Assembly (NCBI GenBank): GCA_947482115.1 | Contig: CANKII010000006.1 | Span: 1 to 64,000 of the forward strand | Origin: Fibrobacterota bacterium | Lineage (GTDB): Bacteria; Fibrobacterota; Fibrobacteria; UBA11236 | Direction of reading: 5' to 3' | DNA length: 64,000 nt | Shown: piece after piece, positions 35,446 through 45,678 of the stretch | Layout of the letters: every line of letters begins with the position of its first letter | How positions within the stretch are numbered: the stretch's first letter is position 1 | The notes under the pieces: generated by a model | What the model saw: the letters and a program-made list of their open reading frames with translations, nothing else | What the model was told of the DNA's origin: nothing | The model's database searches: none | Position numbers and translations under genes: made by a program

Positions 35446-36492
35446 ATGGGTAAATACGGGCTTTTTTTTATCGGACTTGTTTCGCTGGTTTCGGCGCAAA
35501 ATATCATTCAACTTCCGGATTCCCTCCGGGCACCTGCCGACACGCTCCAGTGGGTTAAACGGGTTCCGCAGTACTGTGAAGGACCGGTATGGGAACCATC
35601 AACGGGTGCCGTATATTTCACGGATCAACGAACCGGCAATATATGGCCGATTTGGAAAATCCGCCCGGGTATCGACACCGGAGGGATTTTCTTCAACTCT
35701 CAGAAAAACAATGGTCTGGAATTGGATCCCCAAGGGCGTTTGATCTCCTGTCAAAATGGCCAGATCGGACGCATCAAAAGCGACGCTACATTGGATTCGG
35801 TGCTTACCTTATCCGGAGGTGGCATTACCATCGGCCAAGCTAACGATCTCTCTATCGGTTCAAATGGGGCCATTTATTTCACGGATCTGGCGACAAGCGT
35901 TTTTTACCTGAGTCCGAATCGCCAGCTTTCGAGGGCCACGACCAACATCTCCTCAGCCAACGGCATCGAATGGATGGAATCGGAAAACATGGTGTACGTA
36001 AATTCAACATCGGGCAATGCAGTTTACAAGTTCGCCATTGGAACCCCAGGTGTATTGGGAACCCGCACAACTTATGTCGCCTCCCCCGGCCCGGATGGGG
36101 GAACTTATGATTCACATGGCAACCGATACATTGCCAGTTACACTCAAGGTGAAGTGCGCGTTTTCAATGCCCGTGGCGATTCCATCGGTCGCATCGCCTT
36201 GCGCACGGCCACCGGAACCTACGATAATCGCGCCGGCAATCAGGGCAACGTCGACAACTGCGTGTTCGGCGGGTCGGATTTGAAAACCCTATACATCACC
36301 GGCGATGGCGGACTTTATTCCATCCAGCTCAAGATTGCGGGACAGCCGCGATATGCGACATCTGCGATTCACGGGATTTCGTTTTCAAAACAGCAGGGCT
36401 TGGTGAGCAAAAACACATATCTGGACGCTCTGGGAAGGCCTCTCGTTTTAAAATCGAATCGCCGCAATATTCCCTCACTTCACTGGAAGTAA
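35446..36492 (+). CDS. secreted SMP-30/gluconolactonase-like protein
   Basis: A 348-residue exported beta-propeller. The signal peptide is YGLFFIGLVSLVSAQ. The family pattern is visible: CEGPVWEPSTGAVYFTDQ (metal-ligand Glu), NGLELDPQGRLISC, ANDLSIGSNGAIYFTD (ligand Asn), NGIEWMESENMVYVNS and PDGGTYDSHGNRYIA (ligand Asp). It is probably a lactonase for sugar lactones. It may pair functionally with the exported sugar dehydrogenase-like protein at 8581, whose products would be lactones (inference). GGAGGT precedes ATG 35446. The short C-terminal tail (YLDALGRPLVLKS) resembles a sorting tail. Confidence 0.82.
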   Translation: MGKYGLFFIGLVSLVSAQNIIQLPDSLRAPADTLQWVKRVPQYCEGPVWEPSTGAVYFTDQRTGNIWPIWKIRPGIDTGGIFFNSQKNNGLELDPQGRLISCQNGQIGRIKSDATLDSVLTLSGGGITIGQANDLSIGSNGAIYFTDLATSVFYLSPNRQLSRATTNISSANGIEWMESENMVYVNSTSGNAVYKFAIGTPGVLGTRTTYVASPGPDGGTYDSHGNRYIASYTQGEVRVFNARGDSIGRIALRTATGTYDNRAGNQGNVDNCVFGGSDLKTLYITGDGGLYSIQLKIAGQPRYATSAIHGISFSKQQGLVSKNTYLDALGRPLVLKSNRRNIPSLHWK

Positions 36493-36534
36493 ATAAGGGC
36501 GGCAGGGGGCTTATCCTGCCTATATTTACCCCTC

Positions 36535-37719
36535 ATGCCCCAATCCCTGAGATATGAAGACCGCGGCGCTTCTGCGGATAAAAAAGAGGTCCACGCGGCC
36601 ATTCGCGGGGAAGACCCCGGTCTATTTCCCGGTGCTTTTTGCAAGGTTCTTCCCGATTCCCTGACCAACGATCCAAATCACTGTCTCCTCATCCATGCCG
36701 ATGGCGCAGGAACGAAATCCGTAGCCGCTTATTTGTGGTGGAAAGAAACGGGCGATGCCTCCGTGTTTCGCGGTTTGGCACAGGACAGTTTGGTGATGAA
36801 TCTCGACGACTTGTTGTGTGTAGGAGCCGAAGGACCTTTTCTGCTTTCCAACACCATTGGCCGTAATGCCAAGTTGATTCCCGGCCAAGTGATTGCGGAG
36901 ATCATCGCGGGCTATCGCGACTGCATTGATATGCTGGGAAAGCACGGAGTTGAAATCATCAGCGGTGGCGGAGAAACAGCGGATCTTGGCGACGCGGTGC
37001 GAACCTTGGTGGTGGATTCCACATTGGTGGCCCGCATGGAACGCAAACGGGTGATTACGGGAGAAAAACTCCGGCCCGGTTTGGTCTTGGTGGGATTTTC
37101 ATCCTCGGGAAAAACCAGCTACGAATCCAAAGAAAACTCCGGCATCGGCAGCAATGGTTTGACTTCCGCACGACACGAACTGCTTTCGTCTCATTATCGC
37201 GAACATTATGCCGAAGCCTTTGCACCTGAAATCAAAGAGTTGGCTTACACCGGATCGTTTCGTCTCAAGGATGTTCTTCCGGGATCCCAAATCACCGCAG
37301 GTGAAGCGCTGCTTTCTCCCACGCGCACTTATGCTCCTGTGCTGGCAAAAGTTTTTGCGGAAGCCCGCGATTCCATTGCGGCTGTTTTCCACAATACCGG
37401 TGGGGGCCAAACCAAATGCCTTCGCTTTGGAAAAGGCCTGACCTATATCAAGGATAATCTTTTTGATCCGCCTCCTCTTTTCCGCGTGCTGCGGGACAAG
37501 TCGCGACTGGGATTGAGCGAGCTGTATCGCTCTTTGAACATGGGGCATCGCCTTGAAATCGCCTGTGAACCCGGAGTCGCACAAGCATTGATTTCCATTG
37601 CGAAGGGTTTCAACATGGAAGCCAAAGTGGTGGGCCACATCGAAGCTGGGCCCGTAGGAAACCATTTGAAGATTATGGCCGAAGGGCAAACGCTGGAATA
37701 CAGCCTGGAGAATTCATGA
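36535..37719 (+). CDS. purM: phosphoribosylformylglycinamidine cyclo-ligase
   Basis: PurM closes the imidazole ring (FGAM to AIR) in purine synthesis. The 394-residue form is longer than the ~345 residues of E. coli and resembles the variant of the Bacteroidetes group. Signatures are [62 protein letters not shown] and [14 protein letters not shown]. It overlaps the moxR start by four bases. No other purine gene is nearby. Confidence 0.9.
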   Translation: MPQSLRYEDRGASADKKEVHAAIRGEDPGLFPGAFCKVLPDSLTNDPNHCLLIHADGAGTKSVAAYLWWKETGDASVFRGLAQDSLVMNLDDLLCVGAEGPFLLSNTIGRNAKLIPGQVIAEIIAGYRDCIDMLGKHGVEIISGGGETADLGDAVRTLVVDSTLVARMERKRVITGEKLRPGLVLVGFSSSGKTSYESKENSGIGSNGLTSARHELLSSHYREHYAEAFAPEIKELAYTGSFRLKDVLPGSQITAGEALLSPTRTYAPVLAKVFAEARDSIAAVFHNTGGGQTKCLRFGKGLTYIKDNLFDPPPLFRVLRDKSRLGLSELYRSLNMGHRLEIACEPGVAQALISIAKGFNMEAKVVGHIEAGPVGNHLKIMAEGQTLEYSLENS

Positions 37720-38681
37720 ATACGCTGGATGGCAAAGATCTGCTGGTGCGCGTCAAGCGCGAGATCTCGAAAATCATTGTGGGACAGGAAGCTTTGGTGG
37801 AGCACATTCTCACGGCGCTGTTGTGCCGCGGGCACATTCTTCTGATCGGTCCGCCGGGCATGGCGAAAACAACTTTGGTGCACAGCTTCTCCCAATCCCT
37901 GAATCTGCCCTTCAACCGCATTCAGTTCACACCCGACTTGATGCCTTCGGATATTCTGGGAACGGAAATTCTGCAGGACAACAAATCCAGCGGACAGCGT
38001 GAATTGATGTTCATCAAGGGCCCTATCTTCACCCAGGTTTTATTGGCGGACGAAATCAACCGCACGCCTCCCAAAACCCAAGCGGCACTGCTGCAGGCAA
38101 TGCAGGAAAAAACCGTCACCATTTTCGGCCGCACCGAAAAATTGGCCGAGCCTTTCATGGTGTTGGCCACGCAAAATCCGATCGAACAGGAAGGCACCTA
38201 TCCTTTGCCCGAAGCGCAACTCGATCGCTTTCTGTTCTCGTTGTATCTCGACTATCCCTCCTTCAAGGAGGAAATGGAAATCGTGAAAAAGCATTCCGGA
38301 AAAATGGGCGCGGCAATCGAAGCTGTGATTTCCCAGGAGCAAATTCTGGCGCTGCAGGATCAGGTTTATTCCATGACCGTTTCGGAACATGTTTTTGAAA
38401 GGGCCGTGAAGCTCACTCGCGCCACACGTCCTTCTCCGGAAAATCCGGTTGCCGAAACGCGCCAATTCGTGAAATGGGGGGCGGGTCCGCGCGCCGCCCA
38501 ATTTTTGGTGCTGGCAGCCAAAGCCCGGGCCCTCTTGCGCGGTCGTCCCACACCGATTGAAGAGGATGTGGTCACCCTTTTTAAACCGGCCATGAACCAC
38601 CGTGTTCAGCTCAATTTTCAGGCGGAAGCCGAGGGAATCACCGTGGATTCCCTGCTCGACACCATTTTGCAAAAGGCATAG
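37716..38681 (+). CDS. MoxR-family AAA+ ATPase
   Basis: A 321-residue ATPase. Walker A is [14 protein letters not shown] near residue 45, Walker [21 protein letters not shown], and sensor 1 [20 protein letters not shown] with the arginine-finger region [13 protein letters not shown]. MoxR proteins act with von Willebrand factor A partners (DUF58, BatA/BatB) as chaperones for metal or complex assembly. No such partner follows here; the next gene encodes an OmpA protein. It is translationally coupled to purM by a four-base overlap, which is unusual. Confidence 0.93.
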   Translation: MNTLDGKDLLVRVKREISKIIVGQEALVEHILTALLCRGHILLIGPPGMAKTTLVHSFSQSLNLPFNRIQFTPDLMPSDILGTEILQDNKSSGQRELMFIKGPIFTQVLLADEINRTPPKTQAALLQAMQEKTVTIFGRTEKLAEPFMVLATQNPIEQEGTYPLPEAQLDRFLFSLYLDYPSFKEEMEIVKKHSGKMGAAIEAVISQEQILALQDQVYSMTVSEHVFERAVKLTRATRPSPENPVAETRQFVKWGAGPRAAQFLVLAAKARALLRGRPTPIEEDVVTLFKPAMNHRVQLNFQAEAEGITVDSLLDTILQKA

Positions 38682-38751
38682 ACACCCCGGGAAAATCCGG
38701 TATACATTAGACAACAGGCAACGGCGGATGTTTGTAAAAAAGGACGGCTTT

Positions 38752-40323
38752 ATGTCTTCGGCAACTCTCTTCGGTAAACCCCGGATTTTTGTCCTTCCTC
38801 TAGTCCTGTTCTCCTTTCTGATTGCACAGGCCCAAAACCAAATCGATGGTATGGAACCGGCCGCAAGTCCTTATGGAACTCTGGGAATGTCCAGCATTGT
38901 TTCCGCCGAACCCATGGGAAGCGGACGGCTGACGCTTCAGCTGCGTGGAAACGCGTATCCACAGGAAAGAACCTTTCCCGGCGCACCCAAAAAAAATGCC
39001 CAGATCATCAGCTCCACGGGCGCAGTCGCCTTTGGCATGAACCCGTATATGGACGCGTTCGCCACTTTGGCCGCCTATAATATTCGTAACTCCCCGGTGG
39101 CTGAGAACGGGTCCGGCTTGGGCGCCTCGGCATTGGGGCTCCAAGGCAGTATTCCCATTTCAAAAACCCTGCCGGCGTATCTGGGCATTCAGCTGGCGAC
39201 CCTGTTGGGAACTTCCAAAAGAGAAATCGACTCGAATGGCGTAGATGGCTATGACTACATGGAATCGCGCACCTTCACGGATGTCATGGCGAGGCTTACC
39301 CAATCCTTTATTTTCATGGACGATCAAGGTTTGGGAATAAAGGTTCATTTTAACGAAGGTTTACTCTCCTCTTTTCAACCTGGAAAAGACATCAGCATCC
39401 TGAGTGGAGTTGGATTCGAACTTCATCCTTTTTCCATTGCTATTTTCGGCGTGGAATTAAATTCGCGCACCTTGAGCAAAAAACCCGGTGCAGGTGATCC
39501 CTTTTGGATCACACCCTCCTTTACGCTTCTGACGCCGTTTCATTTAAATGTGGCCACCGGTGCGGATTTTTCCCTTTCCAAAGATCGTTCAGGACCAACA
39601 ACCACACGCGCTTTAGAACCTTGGCGCGCTTTTGGATCCATTACCTTCTCGTATGACTTGCTTGCACAAAAACGCCGGGATGCAGCGGAAAAAGCAAGAC
39701 TGGATTCTCTTGAAAAAGTTGCCTTATTGGATAAAATAAAATCCGCCCAAATAAAGGCGGAGGAATTGGCAAGAATGGATTCGTTGGACAGGGAACAACG
39801 GAAAATTACTGCGGATTCCATCGCGGCTGCTAATGCCGCAGCCATGGCCGCCAAAGCCTATCAGGATTCTTTGAATTTGGCTGAGGCAAAACGCTTATTG
39901 GATGAAGAACGATCCAAACGTTCGGATGCGGAGAAACAACTTCTTTCCACCGGCGAAATCCTTCTCGACGCTGTTTACTTTGAAACCGGTAAAACGGATG
40001 TTTCCATAAACTCCCAAAGTTATCTCAATGTCATCGCAAAAATGTTGATGAAATATCCCAAGCTTCAAGTTGAAATTTCCGGACATACGGATAATGTGGG
40101 TTCTGTGGCCTCCAATATGAGGTTAAGCCAGGGCCGTGCGGAATCTGTCGTTCGATATATAGTTGGAGCCTTCCCGAGCCTGCAAGGCATGCTCACCGCC
40201 AAAGGCTACGGTTTCTCCCAACCCAAGGGTGACAATAAAACGGCAGCGGGTAAAAAATTGAACAGGCGCACTGAATTGAAGGTTTTAAACAAGGATGCCT
40301 TGATTCAATACAATCCGGATTAA
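38752..40323 (+). CDS. OmpA-family outer-membrane protein with coiled-coil linker
   Basis: A 523-residue protein. The signal peptide is SATLFGKPRIFVLPLVLF to AQAQ. Residues ~30-310 form a beta-rich porin-like part. A long Lys/Ala/Asp-rich coiled-coil linker (KARLDSLEKVALLDKIKSAQ, ITADSIAAANAAAMAAKAYQ) follows. The C-terminal ~110 residues are an OmpA peptidoglycan-binding domain: YFETGKTDVSINSQSYLNVI, VEISGHTDNVGS, NMRLSQGRAESVVRYIV and LNRRTELKVLN. It anchors the outer membrane to peptidoglycan. AAGGA stands seven bases before ATG 38752; ATG 38728 is an alternative start. The D-S-rich linker style is common in Fibrobacter-like bacteria. Confidence 0.88.
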   Translation: MSSATLFGKPRIFVLPLVLFSFLIAQAQNQIDGMEPAASPYGTLGMSSIVSAEPMGSGRLTLQLRGNAYPQERTFPGAPKKNAQIISSTGAVAFGMNPYMDAFATLAAYNIRNSPVAENGSGLGASALGLQGSIPISKTLPAYLGIQLATLLGTSKREIDSNGVDGYDYMESRTFTDVMARLTQSFIFMDDQGLGIKVHFNEGLLSSFQPGKDISILSGVGFELHPFSIAIFGVELNSRTLSKKPGAGDPFWITPSFTLLTPFHLNVATGADFSLSKDRSGPTTTRALEPWRAFGSITFSYDLLAQKRRDAAEKARLDSLEKVALLDKIKSAQIKAEELARMDSLDREQRKITADSIAAANAAAMAAKAYQDSLNLAEAKRLLDEERSKRSDAEKQLLSTGEILLDAVYFETGKTDVSINSQSYLNVIAKMLMKYPKLQVEISGHTDNVGSVASNMRLSQGRAESVVRYIVGAFPSLQGMLTAKGYGFSQPKGDNKTAAGKKLNRRTELKVLNKDALIQYNPD

Positions 40324-40674
40324 AACATCTTTTTATAATCACATCTTTCCTTTAAGGATCTTGAATAAAGATTTAATAGGGATAGGGAATAGGTGAGTTA
40401 GGAGAAGTTGAAAAGGGGTGGTTTTCAGGGATAAGTGTATTGATTAAAGTTGGTTATAAGAGAAAAATAAACGGGAACCTAGCAGGGAAAAGTTTTCAAA
40501 TTATCCATGCAGGGAAAGGTGGATAAGGGTTGAAAACAATCTTTCCACCTTTGAAAACAGACTGTTAAAAATCGCAGGGATGAAAAAATCTTTTCAACAT
40601 CCTAAGAACAGAATAAGGGGTTGAAAACGACCGTTTTTTGCCAACTACTGATTCAAGAACCTAAGTTCTTCCGG
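40324..40674. other. AT-rich region with DnaA-box-like and TTGAAAAC repeats, candidate replication-origin-like site
   Basis: This gene-free stretch holds clustered short motifs. TTATCCATG (40501-40509) faces GGTGGATAA (40518-40526, reverse TTATCCACC), the latter one base from the DnaA box TTATCCACA. A further weak TTATCCCTG lies in reverse near 40427. TTGAAAAC or its reverse recurs: GTTGAAAA at 40407, GTTTTCAAA at 40492, GGTTGAAAAC at 40529, TTTGAAAAC at 40550, TTTTCAAC at 40591 and GGTTGAAAAC at 40619. The last is part of ATAAGGGGTTGAAAAC, close to the copy ATAAGGGTTGAAAAC at 40523. Such texture is typical of oriC or DnaA-titration sites. dnaA, dnaN and gidA are not adjacent. Confidence 0.4.
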
Positions 40675-41565
40675 ATGTCATTTTCCATAAAGTCGCTATT
40701 TGTAATTCTCTTGACGGTATGGATTGGGGCCTCATGGTCCGCGCCAGCCGATTCCATTCCGACCATTCCCAAAACAGAATCCTTCCACGTTGTCGACACC
40801 GACAGGCAAAATCCCCATTATTACGACAGCGCCACACTCGTTGCCGAGCAACAAATGGCAACGGTATTCCGTTATGAAGCCTGGTTCAGTGGAATCGCTT
40901 TAATTTTGAGCATCATCGCCCTGTTTCTGGGCATCTGGCAGTTCTTCAAATCGCTGACGCAATCCCAGCAGGAACGCCGGGCGCACGTTTACATTGAAAA
41001 AGTGAAGGTGAACGGGGTTCACGATTTCGGCCCGTTCTCCATCGACTCCTCTGACGCGGGTTTGAATGTCATTCTGCCTTCATTCGAAATCACCTTCAAA
41101 AACTCCGGCCAAAGCCCTGCTGTGAATGTGCGGCATGAAGGCTTTGCCTTTCCCAAGGAAACGGCGTACGCTACCGAAAAGAAAACCCAATACTGGGCGG
41201 ATCTGGCGCAGACCATGACCAGCATTACGCAAGTTCCTCCGGGCGGAACCATCAGCACCTTAATCGAAGTACGCGGCCTTTCTGAAAACTCGGTCGCTAA
41301 TCTGAAAAACGGGTCGGATATTATTTACGTGGAAGGGTTCGTGAAGTATGAAACTTTGGGAATCAAGTCGATCATGAAATACAGGTTGATGCGGGAGAAC
41401 ACCTATAAGTCGACGCGCAAGGCCGGGGTGATTGGTTTTCCCGGAGCGCATGGGCTTTTGACCTGTCAATTCGGGAATGGGACGGAGGAGCGGAAAAGCG
41501 CGTCGTTCTTGAGGAAATTGTTTTACTCGAAGAAAAAGACGGATCAGTCTTCGACTAAAACGTAG
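40675..41565 (+). CDS. membrane protein of unknown function
   Basis: A 296-residue protein. A cleavable or uncleaved N-terminal segment (SIKSLFVILLTVWIGASWSA) is followed by a short periplasmic part and a second membrane segment (FSGIALILSIIALFLGIW) near residue 70. A ~200-residue domain then follows with ITFKNSGQSPAVNVRHEGFA and YVEGFVKYETLGIKSIMKY. This layout (two helices and a beta-rich soluble domain) is common in uncharacterised proteins. No catalytic motif is seen. The frame opens at TTG 40621 within the repeat region; ATG 40675 directly precedes the hydrophobic segment and is preferred. Confidence 0.65.
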   Translation: MSFSIKSLFVILLTVWIGASWSAPADSIPTIPKTESFHVVDTDRQNPHYYDSATLVAEQQMATVFRYEAWFSGIALILSIIALFLGIWQFFKSLTQSQQERRAHVYIEKVKVNGVHDFGPFSIDSSDAGLNVILPSFEITFKNSGQSPAVNVRHEGFAFPKETAYATEKKTQYWADLAQTMTSITQVPPGGTISTLIEVRGLSENSVANLKNGSDIIYVEGFVKYETLGIKSIMKYRLMRENTYKSTRKAGVIGFPGAHGLLTCQFGNGTEERKSASFLRKLFYSKKKTDQSSTKT

Positions 41566-41582
41566 CCGAAACGATCGATTTT

Positions 41583-42590
41583 TTACCTCGGAAACAAAAG
41601 TTCCGAGATCTGCACGGCGTTGAGCGCTGCGCCCTTGCGAATCTGATCACCAACCACCCATAGATCCAAAGTCTTGGGTTGGCTTAAGTCTTTCCGCAAA
41701 CGACCCACCAAAACAGGATCTTTGCCCGAAGCATCCAACGGCATCGGCCAGCGATTATTGGCGCGATCTTCCATCACTTGAACACCCGGAGTCTTGGACA
41801 AAATGTCATAGGCCTCGGCAATGTCCGGTTCGTTTTCAAATTCAATGTTCAACGCTTCTGAGTGGGCGCGCAGTACCGGCACACGAACACAGGTCGCCGT
41901 GAGGCGAATCGCCTCATCGTGAAAAATCTTCTTCGTTTCCTTCACCATCTTGATCTCTTCTTCGCAATATCCATTCTCCGTCATCGGAGAATTGTGCGGA
42001 AAAAGATTGAAGGCATAAGGATGCGGGATCACTGTGTTCTTGTATTCCCGGTGTTCCAAACGCGCCAAGGTTTCATCTTCCAATTCCTTCATGGCCACGG
42101 CACCCGCGCCGCTGGCAGCCTGATAGGTCGCCGCGACCACGCGCTTGACCTTGTACCGCTTGTGCAGCGGCCATAGGGGAAGGCACATGATGATGGTGGA
42201 GCAATTCGGATTGGCGATGATGCCCTTGTGCTTGAAAATATCCTCGGGGTTGATCTCGGGAATGACAAGCGGAACGCCTTCGGTCATGCGGAAATGGGAG
42301 GTGTTGTCCACCACCACGGCTCCGGCCTTCACGGCAGAGGGTGCGAAGTCCCTGCTGATTTTTCCGCCGGCGGAAGCCAGCACCAAATCGAGTCCTTCGA
42401 AGGAGTTATGCGTCAACTCCTGCACCGGAATATCCTGGCCCTTGAAGCGCATGGTTTTTCCGGCGGAACGGGCCGAGGCCAAGAGGCGCAGCTCGGACAT
42501 GGCGAAGTTGCGCTCTTCCAGAAGGTTCAAAAATTCCTGGCCCACCGCTCCGGTGGCACCCATGATGGCGACGCGAATTCCGTTACTCAT
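41583..42590 (-). CDS. asd: aspartate-semialdehyde dehydrogenase
   Basis: Asd reduces aspartyl phosphate to aspartate semialdehyde, the branch point to Lys, diaminopimelate, Thr and Met. The 335-residue protein has the NADP-binding start VAIMGATGAVGQEFL, LASARSAGKTMRF, the catalytic Cys in IIANPNCSTIIM, the substrate region ATYQAASGAGAVAM and the C-terminal RVPVLRAHSEA with catalytic His. It acts after LysC (21590). It is a single gene, divergent from gcvP. Confidence 0.95.
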   Translation of the reverse strand: MSNGIRVAIMGATGAVGQEFLNLLEERNFAMSELRLLASARSAGKTMRFKGQDIPVQELTHNSFEGLDLVLASAGGKISRDFAPSAVKAGAVVVDNTSHFRMTEGVPLVIPEINPEDIFKHKGIIANPNCSTIIMCLPLWPLHKRYKVKRVVAATYQAASGAGAVAMKELEDETLARLEHREYKNTVIPHPYAFNLFPHNSPMTENGYCEEEIKMVKETKKIFHDEAIRLTATCVRVPVLRAHSEALNIEFENEPDIAEAYDILSKTPGVQVMEDRANNRWPMPLDASGKDPVLVGRLRKDLSQPKTLDLWVVGDQIRKGAALNAVQISELLFPR

Positions 42591-42592
42591 AG

Positions 42593-42640
42593 GGGCAAAA
42601 AATTAGCAAAGGCCGCGCGCGCCAAAAGCTATTTTTGCCC
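42593..42640. repeat. imperfect inverted repeat in the asd/gcvP divergent region
   Basis: GGGCAAAAAATTAGC (42593-42607) and GCTATTTTTGCCC (42628-42640) can pair over 13 bases with a two-base bulge, with a GC-rich loop between. It lies between two divergent starts and so is more likely an operator or control element than a terminator. Confidence 0.4.
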
Positions 42641-42681
42641 TTTCATTCCAGTCGACCCCAACTTTCACGGGAATTTTCAGC

Positions 42682-45606
42682 ATGTCCAGCATGTCCAGTA
42701 TGTCTAATTCGCTTGCGTCCTCTTTGGAATCCGTGGACTTCTTTCCGTCGCGCCATATCGGGCCGGATGAAGCGGAAATTCAAGCCATGTTAAAGGCTGC
42801 GGGCGCTCCAAATCTGGAAACCTTGATCGATCGCGCGGTTCCTTCATCCATCCGTCTTTCCAAAGAGCTGGAGCTTCCCTCGGTTGCGGATGAATCCGCT
42901 TTTCTGCGCATGGCCCGCGAAGTGGCGGACAAAAATCAACGCTGGCGTTCCTGCATCGGCATGGGATATTATGGCTGCGTTGTCCCGCCGGTGATTCAGC
43001 GCAATGTGTTGGAAAATCCCGGATGGTATACGCAGTACACTCCGTATCAAGCGGAGATCGCACAGGGAAGACTTGAAGCGCTTCTCAATTTTCAGACTTT
43101 GGTGCTCGATCTCACGGGCATGGAAATCACCAACGCTTCGTTGTTGGATGAATCCACTGCGGCTGCCGAAGCCATGTCCTTGTTGTTCGCTTTGCGAGAG
43201 AACGAAAGCCACAAAACTTTTTTCGCGTCCAGCCGCTGTCATCCACAAACGTTGTCCGTGTTGCAAACGCGCGCCGAACCGTTGGGCATCGACATTCAAA
43301 TCGGCGACATTTCCGGTACATTGCCTTCCGGCACTTTCGGAATCGTCTTGCAATATCCGGACACCTATGGCGCGGTGGACAACATCGAGTCGATCATTGC
43401 CAAAGCGAAGGCGGCGAAGATTTCCGTGGCCATTGCTGCGGATTTGTTGTCGTTGGTGTTGCTCAAATCTCCCGGTGAACTCGGAGCCGATGTAGTATTC
43501 GGGTCGTCGCAGCGTTTCGGTGTGCCGATGGGATATGGCGGTCCGCATGCCGCCTTCCTCGCTGCGCGCGATCTTTACAAGCGCAACATGCCGGGCCGCA
43601 TCATCGGCGTGTCCATCGATCGACATGGCAACCGGGCTTTGCGCATGGCACTGCAAACGCGCGAGCAGCATATCCGCCGCGAAAAAGCCACGAGCAACAT
43701 TTGCACGGCACAGGTTCTACTCGCGGTAATGGCGGGATTTTATGCCGTCTATCATGGACCGAAAGGGCTGCGCCGTATCGCGAACCGGATTCACGGTTTG
43801 GCAAGATTATTGGATTTGGCGTTAACGGAGATGGGTTGTCAGCAAAAAAATGCCGCTTATTTTGATACGCTGCGCATTGGGCTTCCCGGTGGAACCTCTG
43901 CGCTTCCGGCCTTGCGCGCTGAAATCGCCTTGGCGAAAATCAATTTCCGGTATATCGAAGATGGATCGCTCGGCATCAGCGTGGATGAAACCTGGAATCT
44001 GGATACCGTGGCTGAAGTGGCGCAGGTGTTCGCAAAGGCGCTTGATCGCAAGATTCCGGGTCGCTCGGGTTTGACCCAAACGGCGGAAGGTTTGCAGGAT
44101 AATATTCCCGAAGCTTTGCAACGCAAAAGCTCCTTCCTGACGCATGAAGTTTTCAATGCGCATCACAGCGAACATGAAATGCTGCGCTACATCCGCGGGT
44201 TGGAGAAAAAGGATTTGTCGCTGACTTCGTCCATGATCCCGCTGGGTTCCTGCACGATGAAACTCAATGCGACTGCGGAGATGATGCCTTTGTCTTGGCC
44301 GGGTTTTGCGGAGTTGCATCCGTTTGTTCCCAAGGATCAGGCGCAGGGTTATCAGCGTGTATTCACTGAATTGGAGCGCGATCTTTCTGCCATTACCGAT
44401 CTTCCCGGCGTGTCGCTGCAACCCAATGCGGGATCACAGGGGGAGTATACGGGCTTGCTCGTCATTCGCGCATGGCATATAAGCCGTGGACAGGATCATC
44501 GCAAGGTGTGTTTGATTCCCTCTTCGGCGCATGGCACGAATCCCGCGAGTGCGGCCATGGTCGGATTAAAAGTGGTCGTGGTGCGCTGCGACGACAACGG
44601 CAACATTGACATCGAAGATCTCCGCCGTCGCGTGGAAGAACACAAGAACGATCTCTGCTGCGCGATGATCACCTATCCTTCAACGCATGGCGTTTTCGAA
44701 AACGGCATCGTTGAAATCTGCAGTATCGTGCATGCCGCCGAAGGCCAAGTGTATATGGACGGTGCGAATCTCAATGCGCAAGTCGGATTGACCAGTCCGG
44801 GCCGCATCGGCGCGGATGTGTGTCATATCAACCTGCACAAAACCTTTTGCATTCCGCATGGCGGCGGCGGTCCGGGCATGGGCCCTATTTGCGTGGCCGC
44901 CCATCTCACGCCGTTTTTGCCCGGACATCCGGTGGTGAAAATCGGCAGCGACCAAGCCATTCACGCGGTATCGGCAGCGCCGTGGGGCAGCGCCAGTATT
45001 CTCACCATTTCCTGGGCGTACATCCGCTTGATGGGTGGAAAGCAATTGAAGCGGGCCACGGAGATTGCGATTCTTAACGCGAATTATATGAAGGCTTGTT
45101 TGGAGCCGCATTATCCAGTGTTGTATCAGGGTGAAAATGGAACCGTGGCCCACGAAATGATTCTGGACTGCCGCGCTTTCAAACAAACCTCCGGTGTGGA
45201 AGTTGAAGACATTGCCAAGCGATTGATGGACTACGGTTTTCATGCGCCGACGGTTTCATTCCCGGTGGCGGGAACATTGATGATCGAACCGACGGAATCG
45301 GAAGGCAAGGCGGAGCTGGATCGCTTCTGCGCCGCATTGATTTCCATCCGCGAAGAAATTCACGCGGTTGAAACCGGCAAGGCGGATCGCGCGGATAATG
45401 TTTTGAAAATGGCGCCGCATACGGTGGAGGAAGTTTCAGCGGACTCGTGGTCGCATGCTTACACGCGCGAGCAGGCGGCGTTTCCGCTGGCGTGGATGCG
45501 CAAGCACAAGTTCTGGCCTTCGGTGGGACGGCTCAACAATGCCTATGGCGACAAGAATCTTTTCTGTGTCTGTCCGCCGATGGAGGATTACGAGGTCGGG
45601 AAGTAA
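42682..45606 (+). CDS. gcvP: glycine dehydrogenase (decarboxylating), P protein
   Basis: GcvP decarboxylates glycine and passes the aminomethyl group to the lipoyl H protein of the glycine cleavage system. The 974-residue chain is the fused single-polypeptide form. The N-terminal half has [33 protein letters not shown] and [20 protein letters not shown]. The C-terminal half has [31 protein letters not shown] and the PLP-lysine region [18 protein letters not shown]. Three in-frame ATGs nine bases apart stand at the start (from 42682). gcvT and gcvH are not in the window. Confidence 0.96.
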   Translation: MSSMSSMSNSLASSLESVDFFPSRHIGPDEAEIQAMLKAAGAPNLETLIDRAVPSSIRLSKELELPSVADESAFLRMAREVADKNQRWRSCIGMGYYGCVVPPVIQRNVLENPGWYTQYTPYQAEIAQGRLEALLNFQTLVLDLTGMEITNASLLDESTAAAEAMSLLFALRENESHKTFFASSRCHPQTLSVLQTRAEPLGIDIQIGDISGTLPSGTFGIVLQYPDTYGAVDNIESIIAKAKAAKISVAIAADLLSLVLLKSPGELGADVVFGSSQRFGVPMGYGGPHAAFLAARDLYKRNMPGRIIGVSIDRHGNRALRMALQTREQHIRREKATSNICTAQVLLAVMAGFYAVYHGPKGLRRIANRIHGLARLLDLALTEMGCQQKNAAYFDTLRIGLPGGTSALPALRAEIALAKINFRYIEDGSLGISVDETWNLDTVAEVAQVFAKALDRKIPGRSGLTQTAEGLQDNIPEALQRKSSFLTHEVFNAHHSEHEMLRYIRGLEKKDLSLTSSMIPLGSCTMKLNATAEMMPLSWPGFAELHPFVPKDQAQGYQRVFTELERDLSAITDLPGVSLQPNAGSQGEYTGLLVIRAWHISRGQDHRKVCLIPSSAHGTNPASAAMVGLKVVVVRCDDNGNIDIEDLRRRVEEHKNDLCCAMITYPSTHGVFENGIVEICSIVHAAEGQVYMDGANLNAQVGLTSPGRIGADVCHINLHKTFCIPHGGGGPGMGPICVAAHLTPFLPGHPVVKIGSDQAIHAVSAAPWGSASILTISWAYIRLMGGKQLKRATEIAILNANYMKACLEPHYPVLYQGENGTVAHEMILDCRAFKQTSGVEVEDIAKRLMDYGFHAPTVSFPVAGTLMIEPTESEGKAELDRFCAALISIREEIHAVETGKADRADNVLKMAPHTVEEVSADSWSHAYTREQAAFPLAWMRKHKFWPSVGRLNNAYGDKNLFCVCPPMEDYEVGK

Positions 45607-45678
45607 TCTGTATTTATTAAGGTCTAGTTGAGAATGCGAAGGTATTCCATTACTCTTACGGATGGTTAAACGGCGTCG

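Noticed and set aside
36501-36520. GGCAGG/CCTGCC hairpin upstream of purM as a purine riboswitch
   Set aside because: The gap is only 42 bases, far too short for a purine aptamer, and no conserved core is present.
40324-40674. CRISPR array
   Set aside because: The TTGAAAAC motifs are short, irregularly spaced and in both orientations; no constant repeat or spacer length.
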